Shown: piece after piece, positions 1 through 7,914 of the stretch
Layout of the letters: each line of letters begins with the position of its first letter
How positions within the stretch are numbered: position 1 is the first letter of the stretch
NCBI RefSeq assembly: GCF_025506335.1
Contig: NZ_JANZYO010000001.1
Span: 590,074 to 654,073 of the forward strand
Direction of reading: 5' to 3'
DNA length: 64,000 nt
From: Mumia quercus
Lineage (GTDB): Bacteria; Actinomycetota; Actinomycetes; Propionibacteriales; Nocardioidaceae
Program-made: the position numbers and the translations under genes
The notes under the pieces: model-generated
Databases searched by the model: none
The model's input: the letters and a program-made list of their open reading frames with translations, nothing else
Told to the model about the DNA's origin: nothing

Positions 1-627
1 CCGTACAACCGCCGTGCGGCCCGCATCGCCGCCCGTCGTCGACGCCGCGTCCTGCTCGTGCTGCTCGCCGCGTGCGCGGTGGTCGGCGGGCTTTCCGTCG
101 CGGGCGTCCTGCTGCCCTGGGCAGCGGCGATCCCGGGTGGGCTGGTCGTCGTGTGGCTCGTCCTGTGCCGCGTCATGGTGCGCAGCGAGATCGGACGCCC
201 GGTGCGTCTGACGCGCCAGCCGCCGGTCGAGGGGCGGGCGGAGGCCAAGGCCGAGGCGAAGGCCGAGCGCGCCGCTGCGCGTGCGACGAGGCGCGAGGAG
301 CGGCGCGCGTCCGCCGCTGCCGCTGCCGAGACCGCGGCACCCGTCGATCCCGACCACGAGGCGACCGTGGTGATCTCCGGCATGGTCGAGGACCACGACC
401 CGCACCGCCGCAACGTCATGGAGCGCACCCCGCTGCCCGAGGGCGCCCTCGACCAGCAGATCGTCGACGCCGCGGCGATGACGACCACCTCCGGCGTGAC
501 GCTGTGGGACCCGGTCCCGGTGACGCTGCCGACGTACGTCACGAAGCCGGCTGCCCCCCGTACGGTCCGGACGATCGACTTCGGCGAGAAGGGCGACTCC
601 GAGCCCCGCCGGGCGGTCGGCGACTGA
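1..627 (+). CDS. Two-helix membrane protein, 5'-truncated (possibly SepX/GlpR-like)
   Basis: The reading frame is open from the first base, so the true start lies upstream. The 208 visible residues begin with an Arg-rich stretch, then two closely spaced hydrophobic segments (about residues 17-36 and 40-60), an Ala/Glu/Arg-rich linker (75-110), and a polar C-terminal region. This is a membrane anchor with a long cytoplasmic tail. The layout and the position just upstream of a tRNA-Ala recall the actinobacterial division protein SepX (GlpR). That assignment rests on recollection of layout and context, not on a diagnostic motif. No terminator is visible before the tRNA promoter. Confidence 0.75.
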   Translation, partial: PYNRRAARIAARRRRRVLLVLLAACAVVGGLSVAGVLLPWAAAIPGGLVVVWLVLCRVMVRSEIGRPVRLTRQPPVEGRAEAKAEAKAERAAARATRREERRASAAAAAETAAPVDPDHEATVVISGMVEDHDPHRRNVMERTPLPEGALDQQIVDAAAMTTTSGVTLWDPVPVTLPTYVTKPAAPRTVRTIDFGEKGDSEPRRAVGD

Positions 628-648
628 GTGCGGGCGGGCACCCCCGGA

Positions 649-678
649 TTCGGAACCGGCTCGGGTGCGTGGTAATCT
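649..678 (+). promoter_or_regulatory. Putative tRNA-Ala promoter
   Basis: A -35-like TTCGGA (649-654) and a -10 TAATCT (673-678) are separated by 18 bp. Transcription would start a few bases before the mature tRNA 5' end at 691, as expected for a short-leader tRNA gene. This is a consensus match only. Confidence 0.5.
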
Positions 679-690
679 CAATCTCGCTTT

Positions 691-763
691 GGGGCTATGG
701 CGCAGTTGGTAGCGCGTCTCGTTCGCAATGAGAAGGTCCGGGGTTCGAATCCCCGTAGCTCCA
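691..763 (+). tRNA. tRNA-Ala (anticodon CGC)
   Basis: The 73-nt sequence folds as a cloverleaf. The acceptor stem is GGGGCTA/TAGCTCC (with one G-T pair) and the D stem is GCGC/GCGC. The anticodon stem is TCTCG/TGAGA with loop TTCGCAA, giving anticodon CGC (reads GCG, Ala). The T arm is CGGGG-TTCGAAT-CCCCG. The discriminator is A and CCA is not encoded. Confidence 0.95.
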
Positions 764-770
764 CCCGCTG

Positions 771-801
771 AAGGCCGGATCCGCACCGCGGATCCGGCCT
801 T
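771..801 (+). terminator. Hairpin terminator after tRNA-Ala
   Basis: A 13-bp perfect stem, AAGGCCGGATCCG with its reverse complement at 789-801, encloses a 5-nt loop just downstream of the tRNA. There is no long U tract, which is usual for actinobacteria. It lies 30 bp from the convergent stop of the next gene and could serve both strands. Confidence 0.7.
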
Positions 802-831
802 CGTCGTTGGCCCGGCTCAGTGTTGCTCGGC

Positions 832-1803
832 TCAGTGCCGCAGCAGGCGCCGCCCGCCGAGGTAGGCACCGGCGAGCACGGCGAGCAGCGCCGCCCACGG
901 GATCAGGAACCCCACGACGCGGACGACGAAGCCGAGCGTCGCCACCAGGCCGTCCCAGCCGGCGTCGAGGGCGCCGACGAACCCGGACCGGCTCGGGGCG
1001 TCCGGCCGTTCCTCCGTGGAGATCTCCACCGTGTACGTGGCCATCGCGACCTGCTCGGACAGCCCGCGGCGTTCCGCCTGGAGCGCCTCCAGGTCCGCCT
1101 GTCGCTGGCTGAGCGTCTGCTCGGCGGCGAGGAGGTCGGCCGTCGTGGCCGCCTCGGCCATCAGGTCCTGGAGCCGCGCCGTCGAGACCCCCAGCGCCCG
1201 GATGCGCGCGTCCAGGTCGCGGCCTTGCGCGGTGACGTCCTCGGAGTCGATCGACAGCCCCGAGACCTCGCCGAGCTCACGAAGGCGCTGCGTCGTGTCT
1301 CCCGTGCTGCCGGCGGGCACGCGCAGCCGCAGCGAGACCGAGGCCTCGCCGTCGTGCGTCGACTCCGACCGTGACTCCACCCGCCCCTTCTCGTCCTCGA
1401 CCCAGCCCGACAGCGTGTCCGCGGCGGCCCCAGGATCGTCGACGGTGAGCGAGGCCCACGCGGTGGTGACGATCTCGCGCACGCCGTCTGGAGTGGTCTT
1501 TTTGAAGTCCGCCGCGCCATCGGCCTCACGTGCGGACCCTGCCGAGTCGTCGAGAGCCCGCTCCTCGGGGACCGAGAGCATGTCGCCCGAGCTGTCGCTG
1601 TCGCCGGGCACGAAGGTCACACCGCCGCCGACCACGGCGCCCCCGAGCCCGAGCACGACGACGACAGAGGCCGCAGCGAGCAGCACCTTGCGTCGCTTCG
1701 TGCGGGCGGTGGACGCGTCGAGGTCGATCCGCCCGGTGACGCGGCGGTACATCCGGTCGACCTGCTCGTCGCTCAGCTCGGGAATCTCGGCGTGCATGCT
1801 CAT
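832..1803 (-). CDS. DUF4349 membrane protein, partner of ECF sigma factor
   Basis: The product is 323 residues. A short cytoplasmic N-terminus (1-38, ending in a TKRRK positive cluster) is followed by a transmembrane helix (about 39-60), a Ser/Asp-rich stalk, and an extracytoplasmic domain with the DUF4349 pattern. That domain has an alpha/beta core containing WVEDEKGRVES, a long coiled coil (about 205-255), a final helix near 290-312 and a basic tail. ATG was chosen because it overlaps the sigma-factor stop as ATGA (1803-1800), implying translational coupling. The position just downstream of an ECF sigma factor suggests an anti-sigma or signal-sensing role. That is inference, since no zinc-finger anti-sigma domain is visible. 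Confidence 0.85.
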   Translation of the reverse strand: MSMHAEIPELSDEQVDRMYRRVTGRIDLDASTARTKRRKVLLAAASVVVVLGLGGAVVGGGVTFVPGDSDSSGDMLSVPEERALDDSAGSAREADGAADFKKTTPDGVREIVTTAWASLTVDDPGAAADTLSGWVEDEKGRVESRSESTHDGEASVSLRLRVPAGSTGDTTQRLRELGEVSGLSIDSEDVTAQGRDLDARIRALGVSTARLQDLMAEAATTADLLAAEQTLSQRQADLEALQAERRGLSEQVAMATYTVEISTEERPDAPSRSGFVGALDAGWDGLVATLGFVVRVVGFLIPWAALLAVLAGAYLGGRRLLRH

Positions 1804-2372
1804 GCGGGTCCCCTCAGGTCGTGGGTGGCGGCGCGGACGCGGCTGCGGATGCGCGCGACCCGGTTGCGGACAGCGCCGTGGGTCACGCCGAGCTCGTCGG
1901 CGGCCTCGGCGTACGTCAGGTCGCCGACGACGCAGCGCTCGAACAGCTGCTGGTCGAGCGGCGACAGGCCGGCGACGCTCTCGCGCACGCGGGCGAGCAG
2001 CATCGCGGACACGACCTCGTCGACGGGTTCGGGCGCCTGGACCGCCAGGCTGTCGTCGAGCTCCTCCCACTGCCGGCGGGTGCGTCTGCGGCGCAGGTTG
2101 AGCGCGACGTACTTCGCGGTCGCGAGCAGCCAGGGCAGCACCGACGTGTCGACGACGCGCAGGTCGGCACGTCGTCGCCACGCGGTGACGAAGACGTCCT
2201 GGGTGACCTCCTCGGCGTCCTGCGCGGTGCCCGTCATGCGGTACGCCTGCCAGTAGACGGGTGTCACGTGACGCGCGTAGAGCGTGCCGAAGGCGTCTCG
2301 GTCACCCCGGCGCGTCCGGGCGAGCAGCAGCCGGTCGTCGACGGCGTGCTCGGTCGGGAGATCGGTCGTCAT
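1800..2372 (-). CDS. ECF-family RNA polymerase sigma factor
   Basis: The product is 190 residues with the two-domain ECF layout. Region 2 lies at about 30-66 (ARHVTPVYWQAYRMTG, then DAEEVTQDVFVTAWRR). A proline/acidic linker follows. Region 4 is near the C-terminus (LSPLDQQLFERCVVGDLTYAEAADELGV with recognition helix HGAVRNRVARIRSR). The ATG at 2372 has a GGAGCG ribosome-binding site a few bases upstream. An upstream in-frame start would add eight residues without a better site. It is the first gene of a two-gene operon with the DUF4349 protein, its likely regulator. The ECF subgroup cannot be assigned by eye. Confidence 0.9.
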   Translation of the reverse strand: MTTDLPTEHAVDDRLLLARTRRGDRDAFGTLYARHVTPVYWQAYRMTGTAQDAEEVTQDVFVTAWRRRADLRVVDTSVLPWLLATAKYVALNLRRRRTRRQWEELDDSLAVQAPEPVDEVVSAMLLARVRESVAGLSPLDQQLFERCVVGDLTYAEAADELGVTHGAVRNRVARIRSRVRAATHDLRGPA

Positions 2373-2473
2373 GGCGCTCCGTTCGCATGGCCTCACCTGG
2401 TCTATGTCGTGAGGAGCACGACCGTCTCACGCCGGGTCGTCCTCGTGCCCGGACTTTGGTCGTGCGGGCCTCC

Positions 2474-2887
2474 TCATGCGGACCCGGCGGCGAAGGCGTC
2501 GGCGAACGTCGCGTCCGGCGGGATCGGCGTGATGACGTCGACGAGGACCCCGCCCGGTGCCGCGAGGATGAAGTGCCGCTGCCCGAACGGCTCCGTCCGC
2601 AGCGCGAGGACCGGCTCGAGACCGCCCTCGGTGACCAGCCGGGCGTACTCGGCGTCCACGTCGTCGACCTCGACGTTGAGGATCGTCCCGCGTGCGGCCG
2701 CGCCGTACCCGTCCGGGATCGTCTCGTGGGCGGGGTCGAGCAGTGCGAGCTCGTGCCCGTCGCGCTCGAGGCTGACGTACCAGTCCGAGGTGAAGGTGCG
2801 TCGGAAGCCGAACCACCTCTCGTAGTAGGCGGCGGCCTCCGTGACGTCCGTGGTGCCGAGCACGGGGTAGAAGCTCTTGAGTGTCAT
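2474..2887 (-). CDS. VOC (glyoxalase/bleomycin-resistance fold) family protein
   Basis: The 137-residue protein has the paired beta-alpha-beta-beta-beta modules of the vicinal oxygen chelate superfamily. The first half begins with [20 protein letters not shown] and the second with [15 protein letters not shown], followed by [20 protein letters not shown]. Such proteins bind a metal and act as glyoxalases, dioxygenases or antibiotic-binding proteins. The substrate cannot be read from the sequence. The gene is transcribed divergently from a TetR regulator across a 75-bp gap full of inverted repeats, so it is probably that regulator's target. Confidence 0.85.
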   Translation of the reverse strand: MTLKSFYPVLGTTDVTEAAAYYERWFGFRRTFTSDWYVSLERDGHELALLDPAHETIPDGYGAAARGTILNVEVDDVDAEYARLVTEGGLEPVLALRTEPFGQRHFILAAPGGVLVDVITPIPPDATFADAFAAGSA

Positions 2888-2898
2888 GACTCCTCCTC

Positions 2899-2934
2899 AA
2901 TACATGCGTGGTGTATGTATTCAGTAACATACAC
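2899..2934. promoter_or_regulatory. Operator repeats between VOC and TetR genes
   Basis: Two overlapping inverted repeats lie in an AT-richer gap: AATACAT-9 bp-ATGTATT (2899-2921) and GTGTATGT-8 bp-ACATACAC (2911-2934). The shared half-site (A/G)TGTATGT appears in both orientations, as expected for a TetR dimer or pair of dimers controlling both divergent genes. Confidence 0.65.
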
Positions 2935-2962
2935 TGCGTACGTATCTGAGGGAAGGAGCACG

Positions 2963-3544
2963 ATGGGACGCTCGTCGAAGGTGCAGAGCGAGGCGAACCG
3001 GGCGCACCTGGTCGACCTGGCGTGCCGGCTGTTCGCCGAGCACGGGTACGACGCCGTCGGGCTGGAGGAGGTCGCGACCGCCGCAGGGCAGACCCGCGGT
3101 GCGGTGTACCACCACTTCGGGAGCAAGCGCGGGCTCTTCAGCGCGGCTCTCGCGCAGGTGCAGGCCTCGGTCGCCGCGGACGTCGCGCGCGCGGCAGCCG
3201 CCGAGCCCGACCCGTGGGACGGCCTGGTCGCGGGGTGCCACGCGTTCCTCGACGCCGCGTCGTCGGCAGGTGCGCGACGCGTCATGCTCGTCGACGGACC
3301 GGCCGTCCTCGGATGGCAGGAGTGGCGCGACGTGGATGCCGCGAGCTCGCGCCGCCTTCTCGAGGAGGGCCTGCGCGAGCTCGGGGAACGCGAGGTCGTC
3401 GTCCCCGACGAGGTCGAGGCACTCACCACCCTCCTCTCGGGAGCGATGAACGAGGCCGCGCTGTCTCTCGCGGAGGAGGGGCCCTCGGTCCGCGACGCCG
3501 TGCATGCCGGGCTGGACCGTCTGCTCACCGGTCTCCGGCGCTGA
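2963..3544 (+). CDS. TetR/AcrR-family transcriptional regulator
   Basis: The protein is 193 residues. The N-terminal TetR DNA-binding domain (about 8-58) has LVDLACRLFAEHGYDAVGLE followed by the helix-turn-helix EEVATAAGQTRGAVYHHFGS and KRGLF. The all-helical C-terminal half is the ligand pocket and dimer interface. The ATG at 2963 follows GGAAGGAG. The long open frame upstream lacks any other good initiation site. It probably represses itself and the divergent VOC gene through the repeats at 2899-2934. The ligand is unknown. Confidence 0.92.
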   Translation: MGRSSKVQSEANRAHLVDLACRLFAEHGYDAVGLEEVATAAGQTRGAVYHHFGSKRGLFSAALAQVQASVAADVARAAAAEPDPWDGLVAGCHAFLDAASSAGARRVMLVDGPAVLGWQEWRDVDAASSRRLLEEGLRELGEREVVVPDEVEALTTLLSGAMNEAALSLAEEGPSVRDAVHAGLDRLLTGLRR

Positions 3545-3590
3545 GGCGTTCCGCGCTGCGCGCAACGGGCGCCGGTGCGAGGGTCGGGGC

Positions 3591-4421
3591 ATGGCCACCG
3601 CACCGCTGCGCACACTGAACGACGGACTCTCGCTCCCCACGATCGGGCTCGGCACCTATCCGATGGACGACGACGAGGCCGCCGGCGCCGTACGAGGTGC
3701 GCTCGAGCTCGGCTACCGGCTCGTCGACACCGCGGCGTCGTACGGGAACGAGTCCGGGGTCGGGCAGGGGATCGCGACCAGCGACGCCCCTCGCGACGAG
3801 ATCGTGGTGACGACGAAGCTGCGCGGCGAGGACCAGGGGTACGAGTCGACGTTGCGCGCGTTCGCGGAGTCGCGTGAACGTCTCGGCCTGGAGTACGTCG
3901 ACCTCTACCTCATCCACTGGCCGCTCCCGCGCCTCGACCGCTACGTCGACTCGTGGAAGGCGATGATCCGCCTGCGCGACGACGGACTTCTCAACAGCCT
4001 CGGCGTCTCCAACTTCACCCCCGAGCAGATCGACCGCCTGGTCGCGGAGACCGGGGTGGTGCCCGCGGTGAACCAGGTCGAGCTCCACCCGTACTTCGCG
4101 CAGGAGGAGCTGCGCGCGTACGACGCCGCGCACGACATCGTCACGGAGGCCTGGCAGCCGCTCGCCCGCAAGACCGACCTGCTGCGCGACGCGGACGTCC
4201 GCGAGATCGCCGAGCGGCACGGCGTCACCCCGGCGCAGGTGGTGCTGCGCTGGCACGTGCAGCGCGAGGTGGTCCCGATCCCGAAGTCCAGCAGCCCGGT
4301 CCGTCAGCGCGAGAACCTCGACGTCTTCGGCTTCACGCTGACCGACGCCGAGCTCGCGACGATCGGCGAGCGCGGACAGGCGCGCAGCGGGGGCGACCCG
4401 GCGACGCACGAGGAGTTCTGA
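3591..4421 (+). CDS. Aldo/keto reductase
   Basis: The 276-residue protein is an NADPH-dependent oxidoreductase with a TIM-barrel fold. The catalytic tetrad is complete: D46, Y51 (VDTAASYGNE), K76 (VTTKLRG) and H109 (LYLIHWPLP). The C-terminal coenzyme-binding segment VPIPKSSSPVRQRENL is present. Length and motifs match the 2,5-diketo-gluconate-reductase-type AKR5 group common in actinobacteria. The physiological substrate cannot be deduced. The gene stands alone, 46 bp after the TetR gene on the same strand, and could be co-transcribed with it. Confidence 0.93.
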   Translation: MATAPLRTLNDGLSLPTIGLGTYPMDDDEAAGAVRGALELGYRLVDTAASYGNESGVGQGIATSDAPRDEIVVTTKLRGEDQGYESTLRAFAESRERLGLEYVDLYLIHWPLPRLDRYVDSWKAMIRLRDDGLLNSLGVSNFTPEQIDRLVAETGVVPAVNQVELHPYFAQEELRAYDAAHDIVTEAWQPLARKTDLLRDADVREIAERHGVTPAQVVLRWHVQREVVPIPKSSSPVRQRENLDVFGFTLTDAELATIGERGQARSGGDPATHEEF

Positions 4422-4476
4422 CCCGTACGTCGGTGATCCTGCGTCGGCGCGACGGGCGGTCCTGTGGGCAACCAGG

Positions 4477-4503
4477 TGTCGATCACGGCTCGCCCGGACC
4501 GTC
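4477..4503 (+). promoter_or_regulatory. ECF42-type promoter
   Basis: TGTCGA (4477-4482) and CGTC (4500-4503) are separated by exactly 17 bp, 40 bp upstream of the DGPF-protein start. As I recall, TGTCGA / CG(A/T)C is the published target motif of ECF42 sigma factors, and an ECF42-like sigma factor is encoded two genes downstream, so this is a likely autoregulated promoter. Confidence 0.75.
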
Positions 4504-4542
4504 ATCTCGGTGTCACGATCACACCGAGGGAAGGATCAACCG

Positions 4543-4920
4543 ATGCTCTACACGCTCTTCATCCACAACGCGGACCCGCGCGAGGCCGGCATCAGCGAGG
4601 AGGACATGGCGCCGGTCCAGGCCGCGTTCGACGCCTACGCGAAGGCGCTGGACGAGGCCGGGGCGTTCGTCACCACCCAGATCCTCGGGTTCCCCGAGGC
4701 TGCGACGACGGTGACCGCCGTCGGCGGCGAGCCCAAGATCCAGGACGGGCCGTTCGCCGACACCAAGGAGTACGTCGGTGGCGTCGTCGTCATCGACGTG
4801 CCGGACCTGGACGCGGCGCTGGCGTGGGCCGAGAAGTGCCCGGGAGCGACGTACGGGTCGGTCGAGGTCAGGCCGACGATGCTCACCTGGAGCCGTGAGC
4901 GGCAGTGGTACCAGCCCTGA
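4543..4920 (+). CDS. YCII-related DGPF-motif protein
   Basis: The 125-residue protein has the YCII fold and the hallmark DGPF motif (IQDGPFADTKEYVGG, about residues 67-81). DGPF proteins are the standard genomic partners of ECF42 sigma factors, and their biochemical activity is poorly known. The ATG at 4543 follows a GAGGGAAGGA site. The stop codon overlaps the GTG-started sigma-factor gene by 16 bp, so the two are translationally coupled. Transcription probably starts from the ECF42-like promoter at 4477-4503. Confidence 0.92.
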   Translation: MLYTLFIHNADPREAGISEEDMAPVQAAFDAYAKALDEAGAFVTTQILGFPEAATTVTAVGGEPKIQDGPFADTKEYVGGVVVIDVPDLDAALAWAEKCPGATYGSVEVRPTMLTWSRERQWYQP

Positions 4921-6164
4921 GCGCCCACGAGGAGGCCGAGCGGGCGGCGCGGACGTCGTACGGTCGCCTGCTCGCCATCCTCGCCGCGCCCACCGGCGAT
5001 CTCGCGGCCGCGGAGGACGCGCTCGCGGACGCCTTCGAGCGGGCGCTGCGGACGTGGCCGGAGCGCGGGGTCCCGGACAACCCGGACGCCTGGCTGCTGA
5101 CGGTGGCGCGCAACCGGCTGCGCGACCTCTACCGGACGGCGGCCCACCGTACGTCGGTGCCGTGGGAGGGAAGCGCGATCGACCTGGAGGACTCCGCCGT
5201 CCCGGCCGACCTGGGGGAGGGCGACGCGATCCCGGACGAACGGCTGGCCCTGATGTTCGTGTGCGCGCACCCGGCGATCGACCCGGCCGTCCGGACGCCG
5301 CTGATGCTGCAGACGGTCCTCGGGCTCGACGCCCGCCGGATCGCCGAGGCGTACGCCGTGCCGACCAGCGCGATGGCGCAGCGCCTGGTGCGCGCCAAGC
5401 GCCGGATCCGGGACACACGCATCCCCTTCGTCGTCCCCGGCGCCGAGGTGATGCCGTCCCGGCTCCCGGCGGTCCTCGAAGCCGTCTACGGGGCGTACGC
5501 GATCGACTGGTCTGCCGTCCCGAGCACGTCACCACGCGCGTCGACCGCGGGCGAGGCACACTACCTCGCCGTCCTGCTGGCGTCGCTGCTGCCGGACGAG
5601 CCCGAGGTGCTCGGCCTGGCGGCGCTGGTGGCGCTGTCGCTCGCCCGGGGCCCGGCCCGCACCGACGACGCTGGACGCCTCGTCCCGCTCGACGCGCAGG
5701 ACCCGGCGCGGTGGGACCCCGCGCTCGTCGCCCAGGGCGAGCGCCTCCTCCGTGCTGCCTCGCGCCTCGGACGCCCCGGCCGGTTCCAGCTGGAGGCCGC
5801 GATCCAGTCCGCGCACTGCGACCGGGCACGAACCGGTCGTACCGACGAAGAGGCCCTCCTGCGGCTGCACCGGGCGCTGGTGGCGCTCGCCCCCACGCTC
5901 GGCGCGCAGGTGTCCCTGGCGGCCGCCACCGCACGCGTCGACGGAGCCGCGGCCGGGCTCGCGGTGCTCGACTCGCTGGCTGCTCGGACCGACGCCGCCA
6001 CGCTCCGGCGGTTCCAACCCGCCTGGGCGCTGCGTGCGCACCTCCTCGACGAGCTCGGGAAGGGCCGCGACGCCGCGGAGGCGTACGACAAGGCGATCTC
6101 GCTCACCACCGACACGGCGAGCAGGGAGTTCCTGGAGACCCGGCGCGGCAGGCTCGACGCCTGA
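4905..6164 (+). CDS. ECF42-type sigma factor with long C-terminal extension
   Basis: The 419-residue protein is about twice the length of a normal ECF sigma factor. Region 2 (about 12-78; DALADAFERALRTWP, DAWLLTVARNRLRD) and region 4 (about 118-180; LDARRIAEAYAVPTSAMAQR) are followed by a roughly 230-residue all-helical extension. That length and the DGPF partner gene identify the ECF42 group, whose extension is TPR-like and required for activity (family knowledge). No anti-sigma gene is adjacent, consistent with ECF42. The GTG at 4905 overlaps the upstream stop. Confidence 0.92.
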   Translation: MVPALSAHEEAERAARTSYGRLLAILAAPTGDLAAAEDALADAFERALRTWPERGVPDNPDAWLLTVARNRLRDLYRTAAHRTSVPWEGSAIDLEDSAVPADLGEGDAIPDERLALMFVCAHPAIDPAVRTPLMLQTVLGLDARRIAEAYAVPTSAMAQRLVRAKRRIRDTRIPFVVPGAEVMPSRLPAVLEAVYGAYAIDWSAVPSTSPRASTAGEAHYLAVLLASLLPDEPEVLGLAALVALSLARGPARTDDAGRLVPLDAQDPARWDPALVAQGERLLRAASRLGRPGRFQLEAAIQSAHCDRARTGRTDEEALLRLHRALVALAPTLGAQVSLAAATARVDGAAAGLAVLDSLAARTDAATLRRFQPAWALRAHLLDELGKGRDAAEAYDKAISLTTDTASREFLETRRGRLDA

Positions 6165-6191
6165 GCCCGCCGCGCGGGGGCCTCCCTCAGG
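6160..6191. terminator. Possible bidirectional terminator
   Basis: CCTGAG (6160-6165) pairs with CTCAGG (6186-6191), with an inner CCCGC-CGC-GCGGG hairpin. It sits between the convergent stops of the ECF42 gene and the Ig-like protein gene. Confidence 0.45.
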
Positions 6192-7862
6192 TCAGCGGAC
6201 GCGAAGCGTGACCGGCCTGCTCGTGCTGGACTTCGCCGCGCTCTGCGAGCCGTCGCCGCCGTAGTAGGCCTTGAACGACGCGCGGAGCTTGTACGTGCCG
6301 CGGGGAAGCCGCTTGAGGCGGATCGTCACGTTGGCGGGACGGTCCTGGGCGTAGCTCGTCCGTCCGACGACCTTGCCGTTCGCGCGGACGACCACGGAGC
6401 CGACCACGTCGCGCTTGCGGATGCCGCCGGGGACCGTGACCGCCACCTTCACCTTGGCGCGCGAGCCGGCGCTGACCGTGCGCTTCACCAACGTCAGGGT
6501 GGTCTTGGACGCGCGCGGGGTGACGGTGAACGGTGCGGTCGCCGACGACGTCGCGGGACCGGTGGCGGCGGTCGGCCGATACGTCGCGCGGATGCGCGAG
6601 TAGCGGCCGAGGTGCTCGGGCAGCCGGACCGTCACGACACCCGACGCGCCGACCGCGACCGTGCGGCTCCACGAGCCCAGGCACGGGTCGTGTGACGTGT
6701 CGTAGACGGTGCAGTTCTGGTCGAACGTGACCGACCCGGCAGCCGACCCGCCGTCGGCGGCGACCACCCGCGCGGTGACGTTCACCCGATCCGTGTTGCC
6801 GTAGCGCGCGCTCGGCTGGGACAGCGTCACCGTCGTGGTCGTGGTCGTGCGTGAGACGGCGAGGGCGCGCGAGCGGACCGACGCGGAGGTGTAGCCCGAG
6901 CGGCTCGCCGTGACCTCCGCGGTCAACGTACGTCCGCGGTCGGCATCGGTCACCGTGTAGCGCGCCGTGGTCGCGCCACCGATGGGCGACCCGTCGCGCA
7001 GCCACCGGTAGCCGAGCGTGAGCGCGCTGGCCGGGTAGCTGAAGGCGCGAGACGCGTCGACCGACACGACATCACCGACGCGCGCCGGGCCGGAGACCGG
7101 CTTGCCCGCGCGCGAGACGAGGGCGTACGGCGTGGCTCCGTACGGGCGGATCACCGCGGGCATCACGAGCGAGGCGGTCGTGGTCCCCGGCGCCTTGACC
7201 GTCGTGAGCGCGCGCTGCCAGGTGCCGGCGCCGACCGTGCGGTACTCGAGGGTGTGGGCGCCGCCCTCGAGGTCGCCGAGGTACGCGGTGCTGCCCTTCG
7301 CGTACACCCACGCACCGCCACGCCCGTCGCGACGGATGCGGTAGCGCAGGTCGCCGACCGTGCGCAGCCCCTTGACGTCGGTGAACGTCACGGTGGCCGA
7401 GCCGACGGGCGCGAGACCCGTACGCGGCGCCTTCGTGACGCGTCCGCGCTTGACCGTCAGGGTGCGCCCCGAGGTCGCCGTGAGCTTCTTCTTGGCCGAG
7501 ATCGGCGTCCAGACCGACGGGCCGCCGACCCATCCGATGCGCGCGCGTCCCTCGCCGCCGACGAGGAGGCGGTAGCGGCCGTCGGGCAGACGCACCGAGA
7601 ACCGGCCCTTGCTCGAGGTCGTGGTCTGCGCGGTGCGGACCCACGTACGGGTGCCGGGCTTCTTGCGGTACGCCCAGACGAGGGCGCCGGCGTGGGCCTT
7701 GCCGGTGCCCTTCACGACGACCTTCCCGGTGATCGCCCCGCGTTGGGGTGCGGCGGCGGCCGGGGACGCGGCGAGGAGCAGGCTCCCCGTCATGGCAGCG
7801 GCGGTCGCGAGCGCGAGAGCGCGGACCGGATGGCGCGGAAACAGACCGACGGTGGTGGGCAC
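6192..7862 (-). CDS. Secreted Ig-like repeat protein
   Basis: The 556-residue protein has a Sec signal peptide (basic PRHPVR, hydrophobic core, cleavage near AASPAAAA). An N-terminal carboxypeptidase-regulatory-like/CnaB-type beta domain follows (ITGKVVVKGTGKAHAGALVW). After it come a Thr-rich central region with an Ig-like domain (GYRWLRDGSPIGGATTARYT) and two Big3-like C-terminal domains (TVTLSQPSARYGNTDRVNV and KTTLTLVKRTVSAGSRAKVK). There is no LPXTG or membrane anchor, so it is probably released or wall-associated. GTG at 7862 was chosen for its GAGGAG site; the longer frame has none. It lies next to protein O-mannosyltransferase and is rich in Thr/Ser, so it is a possible substrate. Confidence 0.85.
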   Translation of the reverse strand: MPTTVGLFPRHPVRALALATAAAMTGSLLLAASPAAAAPQRGAITGKVVVKGTGKAHAGALVWAYRKKPGTRTWVRTAQTTTSSKGRFSVRLPDGRYRLLVGGEGRARIGWVGGPSVWTPISAKKKLTATSGRTLTVKRGRVTKAPRTGLAPVGSATVTFTDVKGLRTVGDLRYRIRRDGRGGAWVYAKGSTAYLGDLEGGAHTLEYRTVGAGTWQRALTTVKAPGTTTASLVMPAVIRPYGATPYALVSRAGKPVSGPARVGDVVSVDASRAFSYPASALTLGYRWLRDGSPIGGATTARYTVTDADRGRTLTAEVTASRSGYTSASVRSRALAVSRTTTTTTVTLSQPSARYGNTDRVNVTARVVAADGGSAAGSVTFDQNCTVYDTSHDPCLGSWSRTVAVGASGVVTVRLPEHLGRYSRIRATYRPTAATGPATSSATAPFTVTPRASKTTLTLVKRTVSAGSRAKVKVAVTVPGGIRKRDVVGSVVVRANGKVVGRTSYAQDRPANVTIRLKRLPRGTYKLRASFKAYYGGDGSQSAAKSSTSRPVTLRVR

Positions 7863-7914
7863 GGCGACTCCTCGAGACCTCGGAAGGGTGCCAGGAGTGT
7901 GGCACAAAGAGAGG

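Noticed and set aside
2261-2962. N-terminal extension of the TetR gene at 2963
   Set aside because: The added residues are a shadow of the sigma-factor and VOC genes. A proper ribosome-binding site precedes 2963.
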